Origin: Chloroflexaceae bacterium UBA1466
GTDB lineage: Bacteria; Chloroflexota; Chloroflexia; Chloroflexales; Chloroflexaceae
Reading direction: 5' to 3'
Assembly (NCBI GenBank): GCA_002325605.1
Contig: DCSM01000098.1
Coordinates: 29,318-56,000, forward strand
Length of the DNA: 26,683 nt
A program made the translations under genes and the position numbers. Shown here piece after piece: positions 1 through 8,828 of the stretch; the stretch's first letter is position 1; every line of letters begins with the position of its first letter. Below the pieces are notes generated by a model, which saw only the letters and a list, made by a program, of their open reading frames with translations, made no database searches and was not told where the DNA came from.

Positions 1-16
1 CACGGCTAAAGCCGGG

Positions 17-46
17 AACTCCGCTTCGTAGCAAGCTAGTTTTTTT
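17..46 (+). terminator. Terminator-like hairpin with T-run just before the first gene
   Basis: AACT (17-20) and GCTT (23-26) can pair with AAGC (33-36) and AGTT (38-41), giving a short stem with a CC/T internal bulge and a six-base loop. An unbroken T-run follows to base 46, and the next gene starts at 47. It could end a gene upstream of the window or attenuate the following gene. The stem is short, so this is a weak call. Confidence 0.35.
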
Positions 47-1039
47 ATGATTCGTTCTGTTGCCCCAAGCGATCTTTGGTCCCTGCGTTTTAAACCGCGC
101 CAGCAAATTATTTTGTGCAATGAGCAGTTGTTTGTCCAACCGCATCAGCCCCTTTGGTTTGCCCTTTTCTGCCTTTTGCGGGGCAATAAGCGCGACCATG
201 CCATGGTTGTTTTCCAAGCGCGGGGCCGCCGAGCGTTCATTCAGGCGCAAGGTCGGCCTGGCCGGCCAGAGCAAGAGATCATCTATCTCGCGGGGCAGGG
301 GGAAATAAACCAGGGTTGCGAAAGTAACCCTGACCTTTGGTTTCGGTTACTCGAACGGTGGTGTCTTAAAGCGGCGCAGTTTGATATTCAGCGTTTTTAT
401 GCGCCCCTCTGGAGCAATCAAGTTGAGTTGCGCGAGATTTTTCGCCAGCTAGGGTTTCAAGCCTATACCCGCCGCAGCATCCTCCAGCTTACTCTGCCGC
501 AGCGGCAGCCAGGCCTAACGTTGGCTCCCATGCGGCCCCAAAGGCTCAGTGATGCTTGGGCCATTCAAAAACTTTATAGCCTCCTTACGCCGCAGCTTGT
601 GCAAGGGGCGGAAGGCCGAACTTCCCTAACCTGGGTTTTGCCCCCGAACCAGGGTTGGCAAACTTCGCAGCGCCAAGCCTGGGTCTTAGGCCCCGAAGAT
701 AATTTGACAGCCTATCTTCATCTCTTGAGTGGCCCCGTAGCCCATGTTTTGACGCTCTTAATCCACCCCGAAATGCGGGACCAAACCGCCGCCGTAATCC
801 GCTTTGGGCTGGCCCAATTGCCTGACTTCCGTGTAGTCTACCTTTTACTCCGCGATTATCAAGCAGAATTGGTGATTCCTGCCCAAAACTTAGGATTTCA
901 AACGTTTGGTGAGCAAACCTTGCTGACCAAGACGGGTGCAATCCCCATGCGCCACTCTCTCTTTCGCAACGCCTTTGATCTTAGCAAGGAAATTCAAGTT
1001 AGCATTCCAAGCATCGCTACATCCAGGGAGGATTCCTAG
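47..1039 (+). CDS. GNAT-like acetyltransferase family protein, unknown substrate
   Basis: A 330-residue protein that I cannot assign to a named family with certainty. The layout (a divergent N-terminal half ending in 'REIFRQLGFQAYTRR', then a C-terminal half with 'LLRDYQAELVIPAQNLGFQ') resembles the end of GNAT folds, where a glycine-phenylalanine turn closes the acetyl-CoA pocket. That suggests two degenerate GNAT lobes. No catalytic residue can be named. The stop is four bases before the ATG of the R3H ATPase, so the two are probably cotranscribed. There is no visible Shine-Dalgarno sequence before ATG 47; a T-run lies there instead, so the true start could be elsewhere or translation leaderless. 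The acetyltransferase call is inference from fold pattern only. Confidence 0.55.
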   Translation: MIRSVAPSDLWSLRFKPRQQIILCNEQLFVQPHQPLWFALFCLLRGNKRDHAMVVFQARGRRAFIQAQGRPGRPEQEIIYLAGQGEINQGCESNPDLWFRLLERWCLKAAQFDIQRFYAPLWSNQVELREIFRQLGFQAYTRRSILQLTLPQRQPGLTLAPMRPQRLSDAWAIQKLYSLLTPQLVQGAEGRTSLTWVLPPNQGWQTSQRQAWVLGPEDNLTAYLHLLSGPVAHVLTLLIHPEMRDQTAAVIRFGLAQLPDFRVVYLLLRDYQAELVIPAQNLGFQTFGEQTLLTKTGAIPMRHSLFRNAFDLSKEIQVSIPSIATSREDS

Positions 1040-1043
1040 CCCC

Positions 1044-2681
1044 ATGTTAGATCAAATCAAAGCCCAGAGTGATCTGCATTGTCTTATTGAAGCTTTACCT
1101 CCACCAATTCAACAAGCTCTTTTGCAGTTTCCCAATGAACTTAATGATTTACTCGAAGTTGTCTTAGATTTAGGTCGTTTGGCTGAAGCTCGCTATGTTG
1201 ATCATGAACGTTTTTTAGGCCCTGCCGAAATCACCAGCGAAGATTTGGCTTTAGTCGTTAGCAAGATCGGTGAATTTGGCGAAGATAATCGGGCGGGAAT
1301 TGCTCGCACGTTGCACCGCATCTCGGCCCTGCGAAATCGGCGGGGAGTCGTAGTCGGCCTCACCTGTCGTTTTGGGCGGGCCGTTTTCGGCACGGTTACC
1401 ATCATCCGCGACCTAATCGAGCGGGGCCAAAGCATTTTGTTGCTGGGCAAACCTGGCATGGGCAAAACCACGCTTCTGCGCGAAACGGCTCGTGTTTTGG
1501 CCGACGAACTGCTCAAGCGCGTGGTTGTGGTTGACACTTCCAATGAGATTGCGGGGGATGGCGATATTCCCCATCTTGGCATTGGGCGAGCCAGGCGGAT
1601 GCAAGTTCCGCGCCCAGCGGAGCAACATGCCGTGATGATTGAGGCCGTTGAAAACCACATGCCAGAAGTCATCGTGATTGATGAAATCGGCACAGAACTG
1701 GAAGCGCTCGCGGCCCGCACGATTGCCGAGCGTGGTGTGCAACTGGTTGGCACGGCCCACGGCAGCACCTTGGGTAATTTGATGATCAATCCCACTCTTT
1801 CGGACCTGATTGGCGGCATTCAAGCGGTCACTTTGGGCGACGACGAAGCTCGGCGACGGGGCACGCAAAAAACCGTTTTGGAACGCAAAGCTCCGCCGAC
1901 CTTTGACGTGTTGGTCGAGATCAAAAGCTGGGATCAAGTGGTTGTTTATCCCGATGTCGCTGCCGCCGTGGATACAATTTTGCGCGGCGAAGAGCTTGAG
2001 ATTGAGCAACGCACGCGCACGCCTGACGGGAAGGTAACGATTGCCAATTTGGCGCTGGAAGCCGAAGCAGATACGCCCTTTGTCCAGCGGCGGGACAAGC
2101 GCAATGGGAACCGCGAGAAGCCGCTCAGTCCAAAAGAAAATCGGCAAGTTAGCTCTAAAACGCAAATTGTCCTGGGCAATATCCAGCGAATTTTCCCCTT
2201 CGGCGTGAGTCGAAATCGCCTCGAAAAAGCCATTGAACACTTAGGCATTTCGGCGGTAATTGTGCGGGATATGCAAGAAGCCACTTTGATGATGACGCTC
2301 AAAAGCTATTATCGCCAAAATTCGCAACGTTTGCGGCAGGCTGAAAATCAGGGAATCCCAGTCTTTGTCCTCCGCAACAATACGATTATTCAGATGGAAC
2401 GGCAACTTGCATCTATTTTTCGGTTGGAAAACTCTGAACCCGATGATTCTTATGCCGAAAATGATTTTGAGCAATGGGATAATTCATCTTCCGAGAAGTC
2501 GGCCTTGTTAGAAGCTAAGTCAGCGATTGAGCAAGTGATGAATGGGGAACAAGAAACGATTGAACTCACGCCTCGAAACAGTTATATTCGGCGCTTGCAA
2601 CACGAATTGGCGGGTCGGTTTAATCTGCGTTCGGCCAGTCGGGGGAATGAACCTCGGCGGCGCGTGCGAATTTCGCGCTAA
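1044..2681 (+). CDS. R3H domain-containing P-loop ATPase (Ycf45/SpoIIIAA-like)
   Basis: A 545-residue ATPase. I chose ATG 1044 because GGGAGGA lies at 1026-1032; the frame is open further upstream into the previous gene but no better start is seen. Residues 135-143 form Walker A (GKPGMGKTT), and the 'VIVIDEIG' segment near residue 213 is Walker B. The ring-type ATPase core continues through 'GTAHGSTLGNLM', typical of the SpoIIIAA/Ycf45 group. A lysine- and glutamine-rich linker follows, then the last 40 residues hold an R3H motif (RRLQH), a single-stranded nucleic-acid-binding element. The family is widespread in Chloroflexota, Firmicutes and cyanobacteria, and its precise role is unsettled. 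It lies between the GNAT-like gene and tmk in a tight plus-strand operon. Confidence 0.9.
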   Translation: MLDQIKAQSDLHCLIEALPPPIQQALLQFPNELNDLLEVVLDLGRLAEARYVDHERFLGPAEITSEDLALVVSKIGEFGEDNRAGIARTLHRISALRNRRGVVVGLTCRFGRAVFGTVTIIRDLIERGQSILLLGKPGMGKTTLLRETARVLADELLKRVVVVDTSNEIAGDGDIPHLGIGRARRMQVPRPAEQHAVMIEAVENHMPEVIVIDEIGTELEALAARTIAERGVQLVGTAHGSTLGNLMINPTLSDLIGGIQAVTLGDDEARRRGTQKTVLERKAPPTFDVLVEIKSWDQVVVYPDVAAAVDTILRGEELEIEQRTRTPDGKVTIANLALEAEADTPFVQRRDKRNGNREKPLSPKENRQVSSKTQIVLGNIQRIFPFGVSRNRLEKAIEHLGISAVIVRDMQEATLMMTLKSYYRQNSQRLRQAENQGIPVFVLRNNTIIQMERQLASIFRLENSEPDDSYAENDFEQWDNSSSEKSALLEAKSAIEQVMNGEQETIELTPRNSYIRRLQHELAGRFNLRSASRGNEPRRRVRISR

Positions 2682-2690
2682 GGGTTCCAA

Positions 2691-3335
2691 GTGAACGGTT
2701 TTTTTCTGAGCTTTGAAGGCCCTGATGGCGCAGGGAAAACGACGCAGGCTCGCCTTTTGGCCGAACGGTTGCAAGCCCAGGATTACCCTGTGCTCCTCAC
2801 GCGGGAGCCAGGCGGCACGCCCATTGGGGAGCAGATTCGGGCGATTTTGGTCGACCAACAAAATACGGCCATGGCCGCGTCAACTGAAACGCTGCTTTTC
2901 TTTGCGGCTCGCGCCCAGCTTGTGCAACAAACCATCAAACCCCACCTCGCAAAAGGGGGAATTGTGCTTTGTGACCGCTATATTGACTCTACTTATGCTT
3001 ATCAAGGCTATGGCTTGGGGCACGATCTGGCCCAATTACGCCTTTTGACCGCAATTGCCACAAGTGGGTTGCTCCCCGATTTAACGATTTATTTTGACCT
3101 GCCAGCGGCGGAGGGTCTGAAGCGCAAACGCCAAGCTGCCAATACAACTGAATGGAATCGGCTTGATGCGCGCAGTCTTACCTATCACCAAAGAGTTATT
3201 GATGGTTTTCAGCAATTGTTGCTTCAAGATGTCAAACGCTGGCGGCAAATTGATGCCAGTTTGCCGCCCGATGAGCTTGCTCAAGCAATTGAAATGCAAG
3301 TTAAGCCCTTTTTGCCTCGGCCAACGTTTTTTTAA
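2691..3335 (+). CDS. tmk: Thymidylate kinase
   Basis: Phosphorylates dTMP to dTDP in the cytoplasm, an essential step of dTTP synthesis. The 214-residue product has the normal length. The P-loop is 'GPDGAGKTT' at residues 10-18, the DRY motif is at 95-97 ('LCDRYIDS'), followed by 'YAYQGYG' of the dTMP-binding region and an arginine-rich lid near 'GLKRKRQ'. Translation starts at GTG 2691; AAGGG overlaps the stop codon of the R3H ATPase and lies six bases before the GTG, so the two genes are probably cotranslated. The assignment is secure. Confidence 0.97.
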   Translation: MNGFFLSFEGPDGAGKTTQARLLAERLQAQDYPVLLTREPGGTPIGEQIRAILVDQQNTAMAASTETLLFFAARAQLVQQTIKPHLAKGGIVLCDRYIDSTYAYQGYGLGHDLAQLRLLTAIATSGLLPDLTIYFDLPAAEGLKRKRQAANTTEWNRLDARSLTYHQRVIDGFQQLLLQDVKRWRQIDASLPPDELAQAIEMQVKPFLPRPTFF

Positions 3336-3364
3336 TGTGATTTTTTTGCAAGGAGGAAGGCTAT

Positions 3365-3880
3365 ATGCAGAGTTTTATGGCTAACGTCTGGCCCATTCTA
3401 AATTTAATTGGCGCTTTATTTGGGGCCTATTTCTTACTTCTCTGGGCTGCATCGGTTCTCTGGGCCTATCGAGACATCCGTGACCGCAGCGAAGACGTTT
3501 TTGTCCAAGTCTTAGCGGTAGGCTTAGTTTTACTCTTACCCTTCATTGGGATTCCGCTCCACATGATCCTTAGACCGCATCAAACGCTTGCTGATAAGTA
3601 TGAACGTTCCCTGGAAGAAGAATATTTACGCCGAGATATTGAGGAAAAGTTCGTTTGCCCCACCTGTCAACGCCCAATTGAAGCCGACTTTATCCTTTGC
3701 CCACATTGTTATACCGCCTTGCGACGACGTTGTGGGGCATGCAATCGTGTTATTGACCTGACTTGGAGTATTTGTCCTTTTTGTGGTGATGATGGTTCAA
3801 CAATGTTACATCATGCCTATCGGCGGCAAAATCAAGGCCGCGAAACCGAACATTTGATAAAGATTGGCGATGAACGTTGA
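3365..3880 (+). CDS. Membrane protein with C-terminal double zinc ribbon
   Basis: A 171-residue protein. Two hydrophobic helices (about 9-34 and 46-68) form a hairpin anchor. A short charged helix (about 75-95) follows, then a cytoplasmic double zinc ribbon with four CxxC knuckles: C98/C101, C112/C115, C123/C126 and C137/C140. The architecture fits the DZR group. Its function is unknown; such proteins often act as scaffolds or nucleic-acid adaptors. The strong ribosome-binding site AGGAGGAAGG (3351-3360) fixes the start at ATG 3365. It lies 29 bases after tmk and is probably in the same transcript. Confidence 0.75.
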   Translation: MQSFMANVWPILNLIGALFGAYFLLLWAASVLWAYRDIRDRSEDVFVQVLAVGLVLLLPFIGIPLHMILRPHQTLADKYERSLEEEYLRRDIEEKFVCPTCQRPIEADFILCPHCYTALRRRCGACNRVIDLTWSICPFCGDDGSTMLHHAYRRQNQGRETEHLIKIGDER

Positions 3881-3948
3881 TTTTTTCCCGCTCAGGGTTG
3901 GGCAATGGGCTAGAAGCCTGTTTTACCTTTGCTTAAACGTCAATTAGC

Positions 3949-3973
3949 AACTGCTGAATTGCTTTCGGCAGTT
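3949..3973 (+). promoter_or_regulatory. Stem-loop in the leader of the substrate-binding lipoprotein gene
   Basis: AACTGCTGAA (3949-3958) pairs with TTCGGCAGTT (3964-3973) over ten positions with one U·G pair, closing a five-base loop. A short run TTTT overlaps the 3' arm, and the next ATG lies ten bases on. It could be a weak terminator for the zinc-ribbon gene or a structure masking the start of the lipoprotein gene, which has no visible ribosome-binding site. Confidence 0.45.
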
Positions 3974-3983
3974 TTCCAAAGTA

Positions 3984-5765
3984 ATGAAACCTCATTTTTA
4001 CGTTCTTTTCTTTCTGCTCTTCATTTTAGCCGCGTGCAAAATTGAGGGTGGAGTGCCGACCCCCACGGTAGCCAGCTTCCGCCCCCCGACCTCCGTGGCG
4101 ACTCCTGTGCCAACAGAACCGCCTGTAACCAAGGAATTCCGCTTTGGTTTGTTGGATCAGCCTGAAAATCTTTTGCCCTATCTGCAAGGGTCTACCGAAC
4201 AAAGCAGCGCTGCACCGCTCACTGAGCTTCTCTTTCCTGCACCCTTACTGGCTCTTAACTATGGTTACACCACAACAGGGGTTTTAACGAGTGTTCCATC
4301 GCTTGAAAATGGCGGAGTTGAGCTACGGAAGATAAATGTCTATTTAGACCAGACAGGGAATATCACAACTTCGCAAACCGAGGTTATTACGCAGCGCCAG
4401 CAAATCGTCGTAACGTATCATTGGAATCCCAAGTTGCGTTGGTCGGATGGGGTAACGGTTACGGCGAAAGATTCGGTTTTTGCCTATAAGCTGGCCCAAA
4501 AAGTTAATTTGGGCGAGGATGCCCAGCGCAATTTAGCGCTTTTAGAAAAGTATGAAGCGGTAGATGATTTCACAACTCGCGCCTATCTCAAGCCCGATTT
4601 TACTGATGCCGCCTACTTTCTTACCTATTGGACACCTTTGCCCAGCCACTTGCTCACGGGAACAAAAACCCTTACTGCGACATGGGCCAGCAGCAAATTC
4701 GCTAAAAAACCTGTAGGTTATGGCCCTTATATGCTAGATAAACGCGAGGGAGATACAATCCGTTTGAAGCGTAATCCCTATTATGCAGAAAAAGAGCTAC
4801 CTGTTAAGAATTTAGCTTTTGTTTTCTTGCCCAATGTGGATGCGCTGCGCGTTTCAGTCTTAAATGGGGGCCTCGATCTTGCAGTTGCCCAACGAATTGA
4901 ACCTGAACAATTGGCTTTTCTCAATCGTGATCACGATTTACGGTTGCTTAACGTGAGTTATGTGCCTAATCCTGTCTGGGAGCATCTCGATTTCAATCTT
5001 GATGAACCGCTTTTCCAAAATATCTTAGTCCGCCGGGCAATTGCCTATGGCACAAATCGCCAAGCCATGGCCGAAAAACTTTTCGCAGGGCGGATTCCTG
5101 TCTTACATAGCTGGATTCTGCCAGGCCAATGGGCCGCCACCGCGCCCGATTTGCTGCTGCGCTATCCTTATGACCGCATTCAAGCGAATGTAATGTTGGA
5201 TGAAGCAGGTTTGAAAGATAAAGATGGCGATGGAATCCGTGAATTTCGCAGTAAACCGATCTCTATAACCTTACTTACCACAAGCGAAAATCCTTTGCGG
5301 GCTGCAATTGCCGAACAATTCAGAAAAGATATGGGCGCAATGGGAATTGGCATAAACGTGAAAGCCATTTCAACCGAAGTCCTTTATCGGCCAGATGGGC
5401 CTCTCTTTCGCCGAACTTTCCAAGTAGCGCAATTTGCGTGGGTCGCCACGCCAAACCCTGGTGGGGTGGCCCTTTGGGGCTGCAAAGCCGTGCCAAGTGT
5501 GAAAAATAACTGGCGAGGAAGCAATTTCGCTGGTTGGTGTTTCCTGGAAGCCGATAAAGCGATTCGGTTAGCCAACACTTCGCTTGACCGCGCCGAGCGC
5601 CAAGCTTCTTATCTGCGCCAGCAATTACTTTTCACGCAGGAACTACCTGTTTTACCGCTCTTTCAGCGCCTTTCAGTTACGCTAAGTAAACCAGATCTGC
5701 GCGGTTTGGAACCTGATCCCCTTGCACCGATCACTTGGAATCTGGCTAAATGGTCGCGGAATTAA
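3984..5765 (+). CDS. ABC transporter substrate-binding lipoprotein, family 5 (peptide/nickel type)
   Basis: A 593-residue extracytoplasmic solute receptor. The N-terminus is a lipoprotein signal: a hydrophobic stretch, then lipobox LAAC with Cys18 as the expected lipidated residue. A proline/threonine-rich tether runs to about residue 50. The rest matches SBP family 5 (DppA/OppA type): 'YHWNPKLRWSDGVTVTAKD' near 150 and 'GYGPYMLDK' near 245 are typical family motifs, and the C-terminal lobe includes 'VRRAIAYGTNRQAM'. Oligopeptides are the usual ligand, but nickel or sugars are possible. No permease or ATPase gene is adjacent, so it is an orphan receptor here. The start is ATG 3984 without an obvious Shine-Dalgarno sequence; the signal peptide supports it. 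Confidence 0.9.
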   Translation: MKPHFYVLFFLLFILAACKIEGGVPTPTVASFRPPTSVATPVPTEPPVTKEFRFGLLDQPENLLPYLQGSTEQSSAAPLTELLFPAPLLALNYGYTTTGVLTSVPSLENGGVELRKINVYLDQTGNITTSQTEVITQRQQIVVTYHWNPKLRWSDGVTVTAKDSVFAYKLAQKVNLGEDAQRNLALLEKYEAVDDFTTRAYLKPDFTDAAYFLTYWTPLPSHLLTGTKTLTATWASSKFAKKPVGYGPYMLDKREGDTIRLKRNPYYAEKELPVKNLAFVFLPNVDALRVSVLNGGLDLAVAQRIEPEQLAFLNRDHDLRLLNVSYVPNPVWEHLDFNLDEPLFQNILVRRAIAYGTNRQAMAEKLFAGRIPVLHSWILPGQWAATAPDLLLRYPYDRIQANVMLDEAGLKDKDGDGIREFRSKPISITLLTTSENPLRAAIAEQFRKDMGAMGIGINVKAISTEVLYRPDGPLFRRTFQVAQFAWVATPNPGGVALWGCKAVPSVKNNWRGSNFAGWCFLEADKAIRLANTSLDRAERQASYLRQQLLFTQELPVLPLFQRLSVTLSKPDLRGLEPDPLAPITWNLAKWSRN

Positions 5766-5806
5766 GAAATCACCAGACAACAATATCCGAAAAAGGAGTT
5801 TTCAAA

Positions 5807-6214
5807 ATGGACCGTATCGTTGGAGATGTTATGCACCGTGGAGTCCTCACTTGTCGCCCAACCCTTTCCATTCAAGATGTGGCGCACCAGATGACGACGC
5901 GAGATGTTAGCGCCCTTGTAGTGGTCGATTCGGACGAAAGCCTCCTTGGTTTAGTTTCACGGACTGATCTCGTGGGCGCTCAAATCCGTGAAAATCAGGG
6001 TGAGGGCATGGTTAAATTCACGGTCAAGGAGATAATGGTCACTAATATCGTTTCAGTTTCGCCGAATGATACGATTGAACATGCTAGTAAATTGATGATC
6101 AATCATAAAATTCATCGCGTTGTGGTAACAGAGGAACATGGGGGGAAACAGCGGCCTATTGGAATTCTTTCAATCACCGATCTCGTGCGTGAAATGGCTC
6201 GGAAGAAAGATTAA
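5807..6214 (+). CDS. Two-CBS-domain protein
   Basis: A 135-residue protein consisting of one CBS pair (Bateman module), which normally binds adenine nucleotides such as AMP, ATP or SAM and acts as an energy sensor. The first repeat runs from 'VGDVMHRGVLTCRP' to 'GLVSRTDLV', the second from 'VKEIMVTNIVSVSP' to 'GILSITDLVREM'. No other domain is attached, so the partner is unknown. The start is ATG 5807, served by AAGGAG (5793-5798); an in-frame ATG at 5750 lies inside the previous gene and is unlikely. It is the last plus-strand gene of this block; the next gene converges on it 19 bases away without a recognisable terminator. Confidence 0.9.
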   Translation: MDRIVGDVMHRGVLTCRPTLSIQDVAHQMTTRDVSALVVVDSDESLLGLVSRTDLVGAQIRENQGEGMVKFTVKEIMVTNIVSVSPNDTIEHASKLMINHKIHRVVVTEEHGGKQRPIGILSITDLVREMARKKD

Positions 6215-6233
6215 AGTCGTTTTTCAAGGCTGT

Positions 6234-8192
6234 TCAATGAAGATAATTAGCGATTTGAGAAATCCAGTTTTCAAGACCATAGCTAAGAAGAAGCAAAATC
6301 GCTATTAAAGTTGTTAGCCAGCCTGCATAACCACGTTTTTGAAGGGTAGCGTACAAAGGCCCTGCGCCCAAACAAAGCGCAGGATAGAGGAAATGCTGCC
6401 ATCGCACGCCTTGCGGTGAGATCAAGAGAAGACAAAGTGCCAAAATAGTACTCAACCACCAGGCAGCTAAGGTTAGCCGAAAATGCGCCAGAACCTTCGC
6501 ATAGCCCCAAAGAAAACAAAAGCCAAGTAGCCCACCTGCGGCCAACAAAGGATAAAAAGGCGCGTGAGCAGTAATGTTAATTGTGGAAGCAACACTTAGC
6601 ACAATTCCATTGATCGATTCAAGGAGTGAAGGTGGCTGAGAAATAGCGTTTCCTGGATTATTTGTTAAGCGCTGGGCAAAGAGAGCAAGAAACTGAGGTG
6701 CAGAGTAGTAGAAAACGCCTACTAAACTCAGAGCTAGGGCAGGATAGCGATAAGCTAGAAGCAAATTTAGCAACGACTTACGGTAATTCAATTTGAAAGA
6801 GCCAAGAGTTGTTGCTATATTTATCATTAGCTTCGCAAAAAAGAAGAGCAGAAGCGAAATTGTCACGCCCAAGTGCCCTAAAAAGCTCATGCAGAGCAAG
6901 GGCAATCCCCACCAGCCCAAAGTTCCCCCATAAAGCAAAATAGCAGGTAAAGCAAGTGCTTGGCCCCCAACATTCGCATATTCCCCTATCGAAAACGACT
7001 TTAAGATTGGTCCTGGCAACAGATAAAGCGTCGCAGTAAGAAGAGATGCCCGCCGATTTAGCCCCGCTCGCAGCACAATTAGCCCTAAAAGCAGAATAAC
7101 AAAACTATCTAAAAGCGCGACTCCTGCTTGAACGATAATGACACGGCTCTCCATTTCGGGTGGCGCAAAGAGTAATGTGGGCAAAAGCCAAAGATAGATG
7201 CCTGGCGGATAAGGTGCTTGGCCACCACCAGCTTCAGTTGGCAAACCTTCTGTCAAATAGATTTTCCCAAGCCCCACCTCGAAAAGATTGTTTGCATTAA
7301 GGCGATGATCGCTAAAAATAGCTGTAGGATGCAACATTCCGCCCAAGCGTAAGGCAAAAGCTAAGAGAAAAAGAGCGATAAGCTTCTCTGAAGGTTGAAA
7401 GAAAGGAGGAATAAGAAGCTTTAGCAGAAGGGCTAATCCCCAACAAACCAAGCTTAACAAGGCTAAAGTGGGTGTGAAAAGCGTGAGGGGAAAGCGATCT
7501 GTGGCTAAAAGCAATGTTGTGAAAAGAATCAAACCGCCGAGAAAGCTCAGAGTTTGCTGTCTAGTGAAATTAAGCCAGCGAATGAGCGAATAAAGCAGCA
7601 GGAGAGTAAGCGTTAGCCAACCAAGTTGGGATATAGCAGGGAAGTGAACAAAGCTTACTGTGGGCACAAGGCGCAGATCACGCAAGACAAAGCCTAAATC
7701 GCGGGGGTCAGTGGGCGAAAGATAAGGCGAGGTCTGCATTCTTATTGTCAAATCTCCGCCCGCATCGACTTGCCCCAGCAGATGATAGCGGCGGGGGAGC
7801 GCAGGAATAGGCACTGGTAAAGGGTAAGAGCCAAGTTGCCAAACGCTATTCGTCGGCAAACCATCGGGGCGACCACTACTCACTAATAGAGAAGAAATCC
7901 ATTTTTCGCTACCGATTCCAGGGAATCTTAACGTTGCTTTGCTCTTTGTCCAGCGATAACTATAGCCTGGCGCTAGTTTCCACCAATCAATCTGTGCCCG
8001 ACTTGAAGGTTCAGAAGCATTAAAACCTTCAAGAAAAGGAGCATCAGCTTCACGACGATGAGTACTACTATCACCACCGATTGGTAAATGCACGAAAAGT
8101 GGGATTTGATAGGCGAGCGACCAGAGAAATAGCCCTAAAAGAAGGGTAAGCACAAGGGCGCGAAGGTCTGGGGTGAAGCGAGAAAAGTTCAA
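6234..8192 (-). CDS. Polytopic membrane protein, GT-C glycosyltransferase-like
   Basis: A 652-residue integral membrane protein. After one N-terminal helix (about 10-30) there is a polar, beta-rich extracytoplasmic segment to about residue 195. A run of roughly ten or more hydrophobic helices follows. The loop with 'HPTAIFSDHRLNANN' then 'APYPPGIYLW' resembles the first large loop of GT-C lipid-linked sugar transferases, where an acidic residue and a YPPG-like motif are common. The family is inferred from topology and these motifs only; substrate unknown. It sits six bases after a SAM methyltransferase gene and is probably cotranscribed with it as the last gene of the long minus-strand run. 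Confidence 0.6.
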   Translation of the reverse strand: MNFSRFTPDLRALVLTLLLGLFLWSLAYQIPLFVHLPIGGDSSTHRREADAPFLEGFNASEPSSRAQIDWWKLAPGYSYRWTKSKATLRFPGIGSEKWISSLLVSSGRPDGLPTNSVWQLGSYPLPVPIPALPRRYHLLGQVDAGGDLTIRMQTSPYLSPTDPRDLGFVLRDLRLVPTVSFVHFPAISQLGWLTLTLLLLYSLIRWLNFTRQQTLSFLGGLILFTTLLLATDRFPLTLFTPTLALLSLVCWGLALLLKLLIPPFFQPSEKLIALFLLAFALRLGGMLHPTAIFSDHRLNANNLFEVGLGKIYLTEGLPTEAGGGQAPYPPGIYLWLLPTLLFAPPEMESRVIIVQAGVALLDSFVILLLGLIVLRAGLNRRASLLTATLYLLPGPILKSFSIGEYANVGGQALALPAILLYGGTLGWWGLPLLCMSFLGHLGVTISLLLFFFAKLMINIATTLGSFKLNYRKSLLNLLLAYRYPALALSLVGVFYYSAPQFLALFAQRLTNNPGNAISQPPSLLESINGIVLSVASTINITAHAPFYPLLAAGGLLGFCFLWGYAKVLAHFRLTLAAWWLSTILALCLLLISPQGVRWQHFLYPALCLGAGPLYATLQKRGYAGWLTTLIAILLLLSYGLENWISQIANYLH

Positions 8193-8198
8193 TGGTTT

Positions 8199-8825
8199 TT
8201 ACTGAAAATTAGGCTTTAAGCAACTTAGCAGATAAACCCCATAATCGCAAATCCCACTTTGCATCGTGTATTCGCGCAAAAGCGTGAAATGTGGGCCCAG
8301 TAAAGCGCGATAATCAGCATTGGTACGGATATAACCGCCGCGATCAAGCCAGTGCATAAGATGCCCAGCAACATTCCAAGCATTTTGGGGCGGGATATCT
8401 TCCATAAGCAGGATAATTGCCCCAGGTTTTAGCACTCGATGGATTTCGGCTAAAGCGGTTTGAGCAATTTGGTCGGGAAGATGATGTAAAACCCCAACAA
8501 CCAATGCAGCATCAAAAGATTCGCTCTTGAACGCTAAAGCTATACCGTTCATTGCTGCAAAATTTCCCTTTTGGGTTTGCTGGGCGAAAGAGAGATATTG
8601 ACGCGAAAGATCAATCCCTACATAGCGCTTTGCGGGAAAGCAATTCGCAAATTCACCCGTGCCGCAACCAAAATCTAAAAATAAGCGTTGATCATTAGGA
8701 TTCAGAGGCTTTAGCTCTGTAGAAATAAGCGCTTTCTCGCCCTTAAAATCAGCTTCAACGACTCGACGCAACAGACTCCAGAGATAAGGTAACTGACTAA
8801 CACGATCTAAGAGGTTTTCAAACAT
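8199..8825 (-). CDS. Class I SAM-dependent methyltransferase (Methyltransf_11 type)
   Basis: A 208-residue Rossmann methyltransferase. Motif I is 'LDFGCGTGEF' at residues 50-59 and the acidic motif II is in 'YVGIDLS'. Motif IV 'ALVVGVLHHLPD' and post-motif 'EIHRVLKPGAIILLMED' are typical of Methyltransf_11 small-molecule or lipid methylating enzymes. The substrate cannot be read. It lies three bases after the 99-residue gene and six before the membrane glycosyltransferase-like gene; a role in modifying a membrane-bound lipid or glycan is a guess from that context. Confidence 0.88.
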   Translation of the reverse strand: MFENLLDRVSQLPYLWSLLRRVVEADFKGEKALISTELKPLNPNDQRLFLDFGCGTGEFANCFPAKRYVGIDLSRQYLSFAQQTQKGNFAAMNGIALAFKSESFDAALVVGVLHHLPDQIAQTALAEIHRVLKPGAIILLMEDIPPQNAWNVAGHLMHWLDRGGYIRTNADYRALLGPHFTLLREYTMQSGICDYGVYLLSCLKPNFQ

Positions 8826-8828
8826 CGT

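Noticed and set aside
1413..2240. A 275-codon open frame on the minus strand
   Set aside because: It lies wholly inside the R3H ATPase gene, has no recognisable motif and reflects the codon bias of the coding strand.
6215..6233. Bidirectional terminator between the convergent CBS and membrane-protein genes
   Set aside because: Only a short T-run is present in 19 bases and no stem could be drawn.
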